A stretch of DNA of 64,000 nt from Arthrobacter sp. zg-Y1110 (GTDB lineage: Bacteria > Actinomycetota > Actinomycetes > Actinomycetales > Micrococcaceae), in assembly GCF_025244865.1 (NCBI RefSeq), contig NZ_CP104272.1, positions 2,170,001 to 2,234,000 of the forward strand, given 5' to 3'. The notes under the pieces were generated by a model that was not told the origin of the DNA, did not search any database, and saw nothing but the letters and a program-made list of their open reading frames with translations. Of this stretch, positions 44,117 to 51,862 are shown in pieces. The first letter of the stretch is position 1, and every line of letters starts with the position of its first letter. Both the position numbers and the translations under genes were made by a program.

Positions 44117-44854
44117 GTGGATGAGTCTCTGGGCGTCGCCGCCGAGTGGTGGTCGCGGGTCCTGGCTGGCTTCGACCGCGTTCCGGCCGTGGAGCCCGGG
44201 CCCGGGGTGCTGCTGATGATTGCCGCCGCTGCCGCACTGCTGAGCGTTCCCCGGGCAACGTGGCGGTGGTTCGGGCTATTCGTGACGTTTGTCCATGAAC
44301 TCGGCCATGCCTTCGCGGCGCTGATGACCGGGCAGGTAGTGAAGGGCATCCGCCTCCGCTTTGACCACTCAGGAGACATGCGTTCCCTGGGGCGGGGCGG
44401 TTTCCCCGCAGCTTGGGCCGGCTTCTGGGGCTACCCTGTTCCGGCCGTGGTCGGTGCCGTCCTGGTGCTGGCGGCGCTGGGCGGCTGGTCGGGTGCGGCA
44501 CTGTCGCTCAGCGCCCTGGTCCTGGTTGCTGCCCTGCTGTTCATCCGAAACGGCCAGGGGTTCATAATTGCTTTCGGCTGCGCGTCCGTGTCTGTGCTGC
44601 TGGTCTGGTTCACTGCCCCGCCGGTGGCGGGCTATGTGGCCATGTGTACGGGTATCGCGCTCCTGGTGGGCGCTGTCCGGGACTGGCTCAATGTACTGAG
44701 CGTCCACACACGCCGGCGCCGGAACCTGGAAAGCTCCGACGCCTACATCCTCTTCCGGCGTACCGGGGTTCCTGCCGCCCTGTGGCTGGCGGGATTCGCC
44801 CTCGTCATTGCCGCTTCGCTCGCGACGGCGGTGTTCGCCGCGCTGGGCGCCTAG
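44117..44854 (+). CDS. M50-type (M50B-like) membrane metallopeptidase
   Basis: 245 aa with about six membrane helices. The zinc motif FVHELGHAFAAL at about 56-67 lies in a membrane segment, as in M50 site-2-type proteases. There is no PDZ domain, and no classical NPDG second motif is evident, so it belongs with M50B-like peptidases rather than Rip1/RseP. The start is GTG, 20 bases after the anti-sigma stop. That position makes cleavage of the anti-sigma factor an attractive but untested role. Confidence 0.82.
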   Translation: MDESLGVAAEWWSRVLAGFDRVPAVEPGPGVLLMIAAAAALLSVPRATWRWFGLFVTFVHELGHAFAALMTGQVVKGIRLRFDHSGDMRSLGRGGFPAAWAGFWGYPVPAVVGAVLVLAALGGWSGAALSLSALVLVAALLFIRNGQGFIIAFGCASVSVLLVWFTAPPVAGYVAMCTGIALLVGAVRDWLNVLSVHTRRRRNLESSDAYILFRRTGVPAALWLAGFALVIAASLATAVFAALGA

Positions 44855-44867
44855 TCCGCCCGCGGAC

Positions 44868-45287
44868 CTAGGCCTGGGGAGCGGGGAAGGTTACCCGCAG
44901 CTCGAGCCGGTGCTGGCCGTCTTCTTCCTGCGTGTAGATGGCCTTGCCGGAAATGCCGGCGAGGTCGTCGGTGCCGGAGCCGGGAATGATGTGCCCGGAG
45001 CTCGCCGTCGCAGTTCCCTCGGCCAACCCCCAGTGCTGGATGACCATGGTTCCGGAGCGTCCCGCTATGGTTCCGGCAAAGACCTCGGAGCCCACATAGC
45101 CAGCTCCCATGGAGTTGCCGGCCATAATCAGGTCCGCGACGGAAGTCCCGGTGATGTCACCCTCGTAGATCTTCACCGCCCGAACCGTGGAGAGTTCGCT
45201 GTTGGTTCCTTCCACCTGGTACGGCGTCGGTTCCCACTCCGAAACGTCGAAATCCGCCACAATCACTTCTTCAGTTAGGTCGGTCAT
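44868..45287 (-). CDS. DUF3224 domain-containing protein
   Basis: 139 aa soluble beta-rich protein. FDVSEWEPTPYQ at the start, GDITGTS, GYVGSEVFAGTIAGRSGTMVIQHWG and SGHIIPGSGTDDLAGISGKA match the DUF3224 family (allene-oxide-cyclase-like barrel). No reaction is known. The start ATG at 45287 is chosen over the longer open frame for family length. It converges on the M50 gene, 13 bases apart. Confidence 0.85.
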   Translation of the reverse strand: MTDLTEEVIVADFDVSEWEPTPYQVEGTNSELSTVRAVKIYEGDITGTSVADLIMAGNSMGAGYVGSEVFAGTIAGRSGTMVIQHWGLAEGTATASSGHIIPGSGTDDLAGISGKAIYTQEEDGQHRLELRVTFPAPQA

Positions 45288-45405
45288 TACTCCAGTATCC
45301 CGTGTCCGGCGGCGGATTGCATGCCGGGTGCCGCGCTTGGGTAGCCTTATCGCTGTGCACGGACGCGGCACGGCAACGGATTTACCTAAGGAGCACCACC
45401 CTCGC

Positions 45406-46671
45406 ATGACCCGGAAATCGGCATCCCAGCATCATCGGTTACTCCGCCCCGCCACCCTCTGGACAGTATTTGCCGTAGTCCATCTGGGCTTCCTTGCCGC
45501 CCTCGCGACCCGCATCCTCGGCGGCGATGTCCTCAGCGATGTGGGCTTCTACCGGCTGTGGGCGTTCTCGGGAATCCAGAACGGCTACTGGGTCGGGATT
45601 GACGGCGGCTGGGTCTATCCCATAGCGGCGCTCCTACCGATGGTCCTGTCAGCGGTCTTTGGCTACGATGCCTACCAGTTCACCTGGTTCCTGCTCTTCA
45701 CCGCCCTGAACGCGGCCGGCGTCGCGGTCCTCGCACGGCGCGCCGGGACCCAGGGCATCGCCTCCGCCTACTGGTGGCTGGCCGTCACGGCACTGCTCGG
45801 ACCGGTTGCCGTGGGGCGCGTGGACGGACTCACCGCACCGCTGGTGATTATGGGCCTGCTCTTCCTTGCCACCCGTCCGGTCCTGGCATCGGCCCTGCTG
45901 TCGCTGGCTACCTGGATCAAGGTCTGGCCCGCCGCCGTAATCCTCGCGGTGCTCGTAGCGTGGAAGAAACGCCTCACCCTGCTGGCTACCGGTGCCGCCG
46001 TGTCGGCGGTTATTGCCGTCGCCGTGGCACTCTCCGGGGGCCTTTCCCACCTGCTGAGCTTTATCGGTGAACAGGGCGCCCGCGGCATGCAGATGGAAGC
46101 GCCGTTCACCACGCCGGGGCTCTGGCAGGCAATCCTCGGATCCTCCGACGCATACATTTTCGAAGACAAGGTCATCAACACCCGTGAAGTCCGCGGAGCC
46201 CTCGGCGAGCCCGTGGCCGCGCTGATGACGCCGTTGCTGGCGCTGGCCGCCCTCGCCGTCGTCGGACTGCTGATCTGGGCGCTGCACCGCGGAGCCGATT
46301 CCCGTGCCCTGCTGATCTCCGGCTCGCTGGCACTGGTGAGCGCGTTCATTGTGTTCAACAAGGTGGGATCGCCGCAGTTCATGCTGTGGCTGGGCGCCGT
46401 GGTCGCCGTCGGACTGGCATGGGAAGGCAAGGCCTGGAAGGTACCCGGGGTACTTATGCCGGCAATTGCCGCGCTGACCACGCTGGTCTATCCGATGTTC
46501 TACTCTGCCCTGTACAACGACCTGAACATTGCCGTCGCCCTGCTCCTGACCGCCCGCAACATCCTGCTGCTGGTGCTCTTCGGCTGGTCGGTGGCCCGGG
46601 TCATCCGCCTTACCCGGGCCGGCGGCGAAAGCCTCAGTGCGTCCGAAGTTCGCCCGGAGCAGGCTCCGTAA
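45406..46671 (+). CDS. GT87-family-like membrane glycosyltransferase (DUF2029)
   Basis: 421 aa with about ten membrane helices. The first outer loop contains DVGFYRLWAFSG, and WVYPIAALLPM follows, as in polyprenol-phosphate-mannose-dependent mannosyltransferases of the GT-C class (GT87, DUF2029). Likely transfers mannose to lipoglycans or the cell wall from the outer face; the acceptor is unknown. AAGGAG lies 13 bases before the ATG. Its last 38 bases overlap the 3' end of mptB on the other strand. Confidence 0.82.
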   Translation: MTRKSASQHHRLLRPATLWTVFAVVHLGFLAALATRILGGDVLSDVGFYRLWAFSGIQNGYWVGIDGGWVYPIAALLPMVLSAVFGYDAYQFTWFLLFTALNAAGVAVLARRAGTQGIASAYWWLAVTALLGPVAVGRVDGLTAPLVIMGLLFLATRPVLASALLSLATWIKVWPAAVILAVLVAWKKRLTLLATGAAVSAVIAVAVALSGGLSHLLSFIGEQGARGMQMEAPFTTPGLWQAILGSSDAYIFEDKVINTREVRGALGEPVAALMTPLLALAALAVVGLLIWALHRGADSRALLISGSLALVSAFIVFNKVGSPQFMLWLGAVVAVGLAWEGKAWKVPGVLMPAIAALTTLVYPMFYSALYNDLNIAVALLLTARNILLLVLFGWSVARVIRLTRAGGESLSASEVRPEQAP

Positions 46672-48178
46672 GCTTTTTGCGGAACAGGACCTTGGTCTTG
46701 GGATCCAGGAAGATCAGGTAAAGGGCGAAGCCCAGCGCGATCACGGCAGCGATCTGGCGGGCCGCGCTGAGGCTGAACTCAAAGTAGGGCCAGATATCGA
46801 GCTGGTCGCTGATGGCGTAGACCATGAAGAACGACACGAACAGGTACAGCGTCTTCGCCTGCCAGTCGTCCCGCAGGCCTGTGACGGCGAACAGCGGGAT
46901 GAGCCACACGACGTACCAGGACTGGATCATCGGTGCCAGCATCACGATGGCGGCGAAGGCCAGTGCCAGCCGCCTGATCATGCGGCTGTGCTGCCCCACG
47001 AACATCTGCCACAGCACAATCCCCACGGAGGCCACGCGTCCGATGGTGTGGACAATGTCGGCCAGGGTCCAGCCCGGCAACCCCAGGGCGTTGCCCAGGG
47101 TTGCCACCAGCATGCCGGCGAAGCCCACCGGGGCGTACCAGATCCAGACACTGCCGGGCGTGCTCAGGGCGCCCACCCAGCCGAAGCCGAAGCCGTTGAT
47201 CAGGCCCATGATCCACAGCAGGCCCAGGGAAATACCCGCAGTCATGAACCAGTAGACAAACTTCCGCCGCCACGACGCGTTCTTTCCGGCCCACAGCAGG
47301 CCGATGAACGGAAGGAAAATGATGGTGATCGGCTTGATGCCGATGGACAGGGTCACCAGCAGGATGCCGGCGAGGGCCCGGTTGGTCGCGGCCAGGTACA
47401 GCCCGGCCAGTGCCAGGCCGATCATCAGGGCATCGTTATGGACTGCGGCGATGAAATTAACCAGGAACAGCGGGTTGGCGGCGGTCAGCCAGAGGGCGCG
47501 GTTCGGGTTGATGCCGTGCAGCTCGGCCAGCTTCGGCACGTAGTAGATGCAGAGGGCGACGCCGAGCAGGGCTATCAGCCGGAACAGCAGGATCGAGAAC
47601 TCAGGCTGGCCGCCGGTAATCCGGACCACGAGTTCTTCGATCCAGAGGAAGACCGGCCCGTAAGGGGTGGGGCTTTGGGCCCAGAGATCATCCGCGCCGA
47701 GCTGCAGGTAGTTGGAGATCTGGGAGTAGCCGTCCTTGTACGGGTTCAACCCGCTGACCATCACCAGTCCCTGGGCGATGTACGCGAAGACATCCCGGCT
47801 GAACAGCGGCAGGGCAACGCACATGGGTGCCGACCATGCGATCACGGCGCTCAGCACTACCGGCCGCGACTCCGGACCCCAGCATCCCTTCATCCGCTGG
47901 CCGAGCCGCAGCCAGGACCGCACCAGGAGCATCCCGCCCGTTGCCAGCATCAGCACAGCGGCTACGGCGCCGATGGGCTGATCGAAGCGCATCCAGATAA
48001 TCAGCGGATTGCTCCGGAGATTGGCAGAAGCGAGCGACAGCCAGCCCACGCCGAATGATCCGAAGAGGATCAAAAGGGAACCGATGAACCCCTGCAGGAT
48101 CGCGATGTTGGGGCGGTCGGCTTTCGCTATCTCCGTGCCCGGAGACGAAGGCTCGGTCGCGGGGACCTGGGCGGTCAT
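46634..48178 (-). CDS. mptB: Polyprenol-phosphomannose-dependent alpha-1,6-mannosyltransferase MptB-like
   Basis: 514-aa GT-C membrane enzyme with 12 or 13 helices. The first large outer loop contains FSRDVFAYIAQGLVMVSGLNPYKDGYS with acidic residues usual for the catalytic site, then SPTPYGPVFLWIEE. In Corynebacteriales MptB builds the alpha-1,6-mannan core of lipoglycans; Micrococcaceae make lipomannan, so a similar role is likely. The N-terminal 25 residues are soluble. It converges with, and overlaps by 38 bases, the other membrane glycosyltransferase. Confidence 0.87.
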   Translation of the reverse strand: MTAQVPATEPSSPGTEIAKADRPNIAILQGFIGSLLILFGSFGVGWLSLASANLRSNPLIIWMRFDQPIGAVAAVLMLATGGMLLVRSWLRLGQRMKGCWGPESRPVVLSAVIAWSAPMCVALPLFSRDVFAYIAQGLVMVSGLNPYKDGYSQISNYLQLGADDLWAQSPTPYGPVFLWIEELVVRITGGQPEFSILLFRLIALLGVALCIYYVPKLAELHGINPNRALWLTAANPLFLVNFIAAVHNDALMIGLALAGLYLAATNRALAGILLVTLSIGIKPITIIFLPFIGLLWAGKNASWRRKFVYWFMTAGISLGLLWIMGLINGFGFGWVGALSTPGSVWIWYAPVGFAGMLVATLGNALGLPGWTLADIVHTIGRVASVGIVLWQMFVGQHSRMIRRLALAFAAIVMLAPMIQSWYVVWLIPLFAVTGLRDDWQAKTLYLFVSFFMVYAISDQLDIWPYFEFSLSAARQIAAVIALGFALYLIFLDPKTKVLFRKKLTEPAPGELRTH

Positions 48179-48419
48179 CTACGTGGTTCCAATCTCTGGG
48201 TGACACTGTGTCCTGCGGGCCTGTCGGCAGTCAGGGTCCGGTACCTGCTTCGAATGCGGGCATGAAAATGCCCGGGTACCGTAACAGGCTGATATTAGCA
48301 CCGGGCCCTGCGCTTGCCCGGGTCGTAGCCGACGCGGCCGCCGTCAATCCTGTGAGCCGGACCACCGTCGCATACACTGGTGTTTCTGTTGTGACAAACG
48401 AGGCAAGGCGGTATTGGCT

Positions 48420-49028
48420 GTGGGGCGCCACCGGGCAACAACGATAAACAAACCCGTAGGGATCCGGGTCGCGGCAGCGCGGCCCGTACTGCCGCAGGGA
48501 CGCAGTCCGGAACTGCTGGCGTGGGGTGTCTTCCTCACTGCCGTTGCCGTCGTCGCGATGTTGTGGGTCGAGGTGCCTTGGGGCACCGTGACGGCCGCGT
48601 CGGCGCTGTTGTTCCTCGCGTTCGGGCTTAGCTGGCTCTTCGCTCCGCCGCGTACGACGACGGCGGCGGCCTCCGCCGTTCCCGTTCAGGCTCTTCCGGC
48701 TCCGGCGGTGCCTGCTCCGGCAGCGGTTCCCGCCCCAGCCCCGCCCACCGTTGCTGTTGCATCTCCCGCATCCGCGGCACCGGCCACTCCGCATGCCCGC
48801 ACCCGTTCCGCAGACCGGACCCGAAACGCGCCGCACGGACGGCGTGCTGCCGCCGCCCCGGTGTTTCACGAGATGCCCGCCGAGCCGAGCCGCTGGACCC
48901 GCACCTTCGGACCGCCCGACACCGGCCAGATCCCCCTGCAGCCCTACCTGGCCGGCGTTCCCGCGAGCTACGCCACCGCTGACAACGACCTTCCGGACCG
49001 GCGCCAGCGCAGCCACTCCAGCCTTTAG
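48420..49028 (+). CDS. Hypothetical membrane protein with Pro/Ala-rich tail
   Basis: 202 aa. Two membrane helices (LLAWGVFLTAVAVVAMLW and TAASALLFLAFGLSWLF) at about 32-72 precede a 130-residue Pro/Ala-rich, then Arg-rich, disordered tail. No known domain. GTG at 48420 is preferred because AAGG lies about 11 bases upstream; TTG at 48414 is the alternative. The 241 bases to the divergent mptB hold no gene but include a GGGCAT/ATGCCC hairpin near 48260 inside a GGTACC pair. Confidence 0.55.
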   Translation: MGRHRATTINKPVGIRVAAARPVLPQGRSPELLAWGVFLTAVAVVAMLWVEVPWGTVTAASALLFLAFGLSWLFAPPRTTTAAASAVPVQALPAPAVPAPAAVPAPAPPTVAVASPASAAPATPHARTRSADRTRNAPHGRRAAAAPVFHEMPAEPSRWTRTFGPPDTGQIPLQPYLAGVPASYATADNDLPDRRQRSHSSL

Positions 49029-49079
49029 CCTCCGGACCCTTTCCAAGGACCAGGTGGTCGAAAGCGGTACATTGGAGAA

Positions 49080-49682
49080 GTGCCAATAACAAATGAACGT
49101 ATGGTCTGGATCGACTGCGAAATGACCGGCCTGGACATCAAGAACGACGCCCTGATCGAAGTAGCCGTCCTCGTGACGGACTCCGAGCTGAACATCCTCG
49201 GCGACGGCGTGGACGTGGTCATAAAGCCCGATGACGCCTCGCTGGCGCAGATGGGTGACTTTGTGCGCCAGATGCACACCACCTCCAAGCTCCTGGACGA
49301 ACTGCCCCACGGCATCACCATGGCCGAGGCCGAGGCCGCCGTCGTCGAATACATCACCAAGTGGGTGCCCGAGCCCAAGAAAGCGCAGCTCGCGGGCAAC
49401 TCCGTGGGGACGGACAAGATGTTCCTGGCCCGCGACATGCCCGAAGTGATCGATTACCTGCACTACCGGATCATCGATGTATCCACCATCAAGGAGCTTG
49501 CCCGCCGCTGGTACCCGAGGGCCTACTTCCAGGCGCCGGCGAAGAACGGCGGCCACCGTGCCCTCGGCGATATCCGCGATTCCATCAATGAGCTGCGCTA
49601 CTACCGCGAGGCTATTTTCGTCCCCGCGCCGGGGCCGGATTCCGCGACTGCCAAGAAGATTGCCGCAGGGATTTCGAGTTAG
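49080..49682 (+). CDS. orn: Oligoribonuclease
   Basis: 3'-5' exoribonuclease that finishes RNA decay by degrading di- to penta-nucleotides. 200 aa. The DEDDh residues are visible: WIDCEMTGLD (Asp and Glu), the Asp of GTDKMFLARDMP, and H-x4-D in GGHRALGDIRDS. The start is GTG at 49080, giving the usual PITNER N-terminus; GGAGAA directly abuts it, so initiation may be weak or leaderless. The next ATG, at 49101, would remove seven residues. Confidence 0.95.
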   Translation: MPITNERMVWIDCEMTGLDIKNDALIEVAVLVTDSELNILGDGVDVVIKPDDASLAQMGDFVRQMHTTSKLLDELPHGITMAEAEAAVVEYITKWVPEPKKAQLAGNSVGTDKMFLARDMPEVIDYLHYRIIDVSTIKELARRWYPRAYFQAPAKNGGHRALGDIRDSINELRYYREAIFVPAPGPDSATAKKIAAGISS

Positions 49683-49821
49683 CTCCATCACAAAAGAGCC
49701 GTACGGCGCAGGACGTGTCAAAAGCATTCCAAAAACCGTGTAAGCTTGATTCCGCTGCCTCAGATAAATGAGTCCGCAAGACCACTCGCCTGGACTTCGC
49801 GGATGAACGTTTGAGGCACAT

Positions 49822-49898
49822 GGTGGGTATAGCTCAGTTGGCAGAGCGCCTGGTTGTGGTCCAGGAGGTCGCGGGTTCAACCCCCGTTACTCACCCCA
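49822..49898 (+). tRNA. tRNA-His (GTG)
   Basis: Complete cloverleaf with the His-specific extra G at 49822 paired to C at 49895. The acceptor is GTGGGTA/TACTCAC with one G-T pair, the anticodon loop is TTGTGGT (GTG), and CCA is encoded at 49896-49898. The 3' 25 bases are part of a 175-base repeat found again at 52844. The 139 bases back to orn hold its promoter. Confidence 0.96.
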
Positions 49899-50048
49899 AG
49901 AGAAGGACTGAGGGACGCCGGAAACGGCGTCCCTCAGTCGTTTAAGCGTTGCTGCGGGAAAATCATCTTCACTCCCCTACCGGCAACCGGTCCCGGCGCG
50001 GAGCGCGGACAGAACTCCCCATTGACATGCCTGCCGGCGTCGGTTTTG
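49874..50048 (+). repeat. 175-bp direct repeat, left copy (tRNA-His 3' end, terminator, promoter)
   Basis: Matches 52844-53018 base for base at an offset of 2970 except at 49899 (A/G) and 50038 (C/T). It contains the last 25 bases of tRNA-His, a terminator hairpin, a conserved 80-base spacer and TTGACA-N17-TTTGAT. The toxin cassette begins 37 bases after its end. It looks like the left boundary of an inserted or amplified module. Confidence 0.95.
49908..49937 (+). terminator. Terminator of tRNA-His
   Basis: 13-bp perfect stem (49908-49920 and 49925-49937) with loop GAAA, followed by TCGTTT. It is copied in the right-hand repeat at 52878-52907. Confidence 0.88.
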
Positions 50049-50050
50049 AT
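50022..50050 (+). promoter_or_regulatory. Sigma-70-type promoter of the toxin cassette
   Basis: A consensus -35 TTGACA at 50022-50027, a 17-base spacer and a -10-like TTTGAT at 50045-50050, about 35 bases before the first cassette gene. All but the last two bases lie inside the left repeat; the right repeat gives TTGACA-N17-TTTGTT. Assigned from sequence and spacing only. Confidence 0.65.
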
Positions 50051-50084
50051 TGCCGCACATCAGCTTATGGGGGCAGGCTCAGTC

Positions 50085-50537
50085 ATGAAGTTCGATCTAT
50101 CCGTACAACAACAGCAGCCAGGACCCGCGGAGGCATCCGGGTCGGGTGACGGCACCTACGACGTCATGCCGGAAGCCGTCCGTCAGGTCCTCTCCGACGT
50201 ACAGATTCAGGCCGCCGAGTTCGGTCAGCTGACCGGCGAGGCCGCTACTGAAATGATGGAACTCTCGCAGGCCTGCAAGGCACCTCCCATCACCGCAGAG
50301 CTCTCCTCTCTTTACACGTACGTCATGAGGTGGGCGATCAATATCGCCAGCCGCCGTACGGCCAATGCCGTCGTCGCCGTGTCTCAGGCGGTTAACGCGC
50401 TGGCGCAGGGCGACGACCAGATGAGTGAGTCCGCCCGCAGCGCTGCCGCCCAAGCCGCCCAGGAACACGCAGATGACGCCCCCGGCGCTGCGGACAATCC
50501 CCGCAACACAGGGCGCGGCCCCGCGCAGGCCTTCTGA
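50085..50537 (+). CDS. Small helical protein upstream of the polymorphic toxin
   Basis: 150 aa, predicted mostly helical in residues 30-120 (VRQVLSDVQIQAAEFGQLTGEAATEMMELSQACK, then RWAINIASRRTANAVVAVSQAVNALAQGDD), with a disordered Asn/Pro/Gly-rich end. There is no WXG motif, but the size and shape fit the WXG100-like or LXG-associated partners often encoded ahead of type VII-exported toxins. Function inferred from context only. The stop overlaps the toxin start (TGATG), so the two are coupled. A purine-rich GGGGGCAGG precedes the ATG. Confidence 0.6.
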   Translation: MKFDLSVQQQQPGPAEASGSGDGTYDVMPEAVRQVLSDVQIQAAEFGQLTGEAATEMMELSQACKAPPITAELSSLYTYVMRWAINIASRRTANAVVAVSQAVNALAQGDDQMSESARSAAAQAAQEHADDAPGAADNPRNTGRGPAQAF

Positions 50538-51835
50538 TGGCGTTCGGGCTGGAGGAATTCGCCGAACGACTCCCCGACGCGGCGGCGATACTTTCCCACA
50601 CCACAGCGGTCCACCGTGTCGTCAATCGTACGGATGCCGCGATGGAGGGGATCGAACAAACCTGGCTTCGGCTGTCGCAGCCGGGCGTTTATTCGGTAAC
50701 CGGGGACGAAGTCGTTTTCACGGCCCTGCAGCCGGCGCGCACCGCAACGTCGGACCTGGTTGAAACAGCCACCGAATTATCCGAAGCCATGGCTAGCTAT
50801 GCTGACGAAATCGATTCACTGAAAGGCCGGTACACGGACCTCAAAGCCCGGGTGGACAGCTTCGATGCGGAGCACCCCTGGACGGAGAAGGCCGACTGGA
50901 ATGACGACGACGAGGCTGTCGCCGAGCACAACGTTTTAGCTTCGGAGTCGGCCCGGCTGCTGGCGGATCTGGATCAGGCGCAAAGGGACGCAGCGAACCG
51001 GATCGCCGCGATCTCCGGAAGCAGCCGCCGTTACTCAGAGGGCGGGGACGGCGAGGAAATCGGGTACGGACGTTCTCCGGAAGACCGGGTGGCCGGCATG
51101 GGCGGCCCCATGGAAGACGGCGATTTTTGGCTGGTGGACTGGTGGGAGTGGACCGGACGCAACCGCGAACGTGTCTGGGACGCCGGCAACGAGGTGCGCG
51201 AACGTGTCTGGGACACCGGCAAAGAGGTGCGCGAACGTGTCTGGGACACCATCAAAGACGGTTTCGTCCCCGGCATCCCGAACAAGGGCCCCAGATTCCG
51301 GGATGGCAAAGGCTCCGCCGGGGGGAAGGACTTCGCCGACACTTACAGTCCCAACGGCCGGGATCCGGCGCACCAGCCTCAGGTCGGCGACCCTGACGGA
51401 GGCAACGGCTCGTTCCAGGATATAAAACCACGCAGCATCAACGGGGCCCCCGAGCAGCAATACATAACGGGCATCGACCGGATACACGAAACGCAAGCCC
51501 GCGAATACGTCGTTCATAACAAAGACGGCGTCGGGATTGCTTTCGACGGCCACACATGGCGGGGGGATCCTCCCGTAGAAGTTTTTCAAGAGGTAAAAGG
51601 GCATCTGGATTTCCTGGACAATATCAAGCCTGCTCTGCTGACAAAGAGACTGGACGAAATGGTTACTCGGGAGCTGGTGCCCCAGATTGATGCGCTGAAG
51701 CACTCCGGAACACCCGGATATGTCCATGAATTGGTATTTACCGAAAAGGTAGTCATGGATACCTTTGAGCAGGTCATGAAGCGATACCCCCTGCTACGGA
51801 AGGACATCGTGGTCAGATTTGAGCCGATGCCGTGA
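50537..51835 (+). CDS. Polymorphic toxin with probable restriction-endonuclease-fold (REase-5 type) C-terminus
   Basis: 432 aa, modular. Residues 1-165 are a long helical domain of the WXG/LXG type suited to type VII export. Residues 210-242 are three near-identical 11-residue units (RERVWDTGKEV) from a 33-base DNA repeat. A Gly/Pro/Asp-rich linker runs to about 300. The C-terminal 120 residues contain GIAFDG (Asp337) and FQEVKG (Glu352, Lys354), a D...E-x-K set fitting the Tox-REase-5 nuclease family. The C-terminal codons include ATA and GTA, rarer than in neighbours, suggesting transfer. The predicted immunity gene follows 27 bases downstream. Confidence 0.75.
   Translation: MAFGLEEFAERLPDAAAILSHTTAVHRVVNRTDAAMEGIEQTWLRLSQPGVYSVTGDEVVFTALQPARTATSDLVETATELSEAMASYADEIDSLKGRYTDLKARVDSFDAEHPWTEKADWNDDDEAVAEHNVLASESARLLADLDQAQRDAANRIAAISGSSRRYSEGGDGEEIGYGRSPEDRVAGMGGPMEDGDFWLVDWWEWTGRNRERVWDAGNEVRERVWDTGKEVRERVWDTIKDGFVPGIPNKGPRFRDGKGSAGGKDFADTYSPNGRDPAHQPQVGDPDGGNGSFQDIKPRSINGAPEQQYITGIDRIHETQAREYVVHNKDGVGIAFDGHTWRGDPPVEVFQEVKGHLDFLDNIKPALLTKRLDEMVTRELVPQIDALKHSGTPGYVHELVFTEKVVMDTFEQVMKRYPLLRKDIVVRFEPMP
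51164..51262 (+). repeat. Three in-frame 33-bp repeats inside the toxin gene
   Basis: Units at 51164, 51197 and 51230 encode RERVWDAGNEV, RERVWDTGKEV and RERVWDTIKDG. The DNA is nearly identical between units, so this looks like recent slippage or unequal crossing-over. The block joins the export domain to the linker and nuclease part. Confidence 0.9.
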
Positions 51836-51862
51836 ATACCATCAGTCAGGTAGGTTGACTCC

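Noticed and set aside
44117..44854. Calling the M50 gene a classical site-2 protease (Rip1/RseP)
   Set aside because: The HELGH motif is present, but there is no PDZ domain and no clear NPDG motif, so it is listed as M50B-like and its role on the anti-sigma factor is only inferred.
48257..48290. Riboswitch-like hairpin upstream of mptB
   Set aside because: A GGGCAT/ATGCCC stem inside a GGTACC pair is visible, but there is no conserved aptamer that I recognise.
48231..49880. 549-aa minus-strand open frame opposite orn and its neighbour
   Set aside because: It runs through the antisense of orn and tRNA-His; no signature in the translation.
49874..49898. Straightforward attL/attR of an integrative element
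   Set aside because: The duplication extends about 150 bases beyond the tRNA end and no integrase or excisionase is present, so a standard integrative element is not supported; kept as one of two explanations in the main finding.
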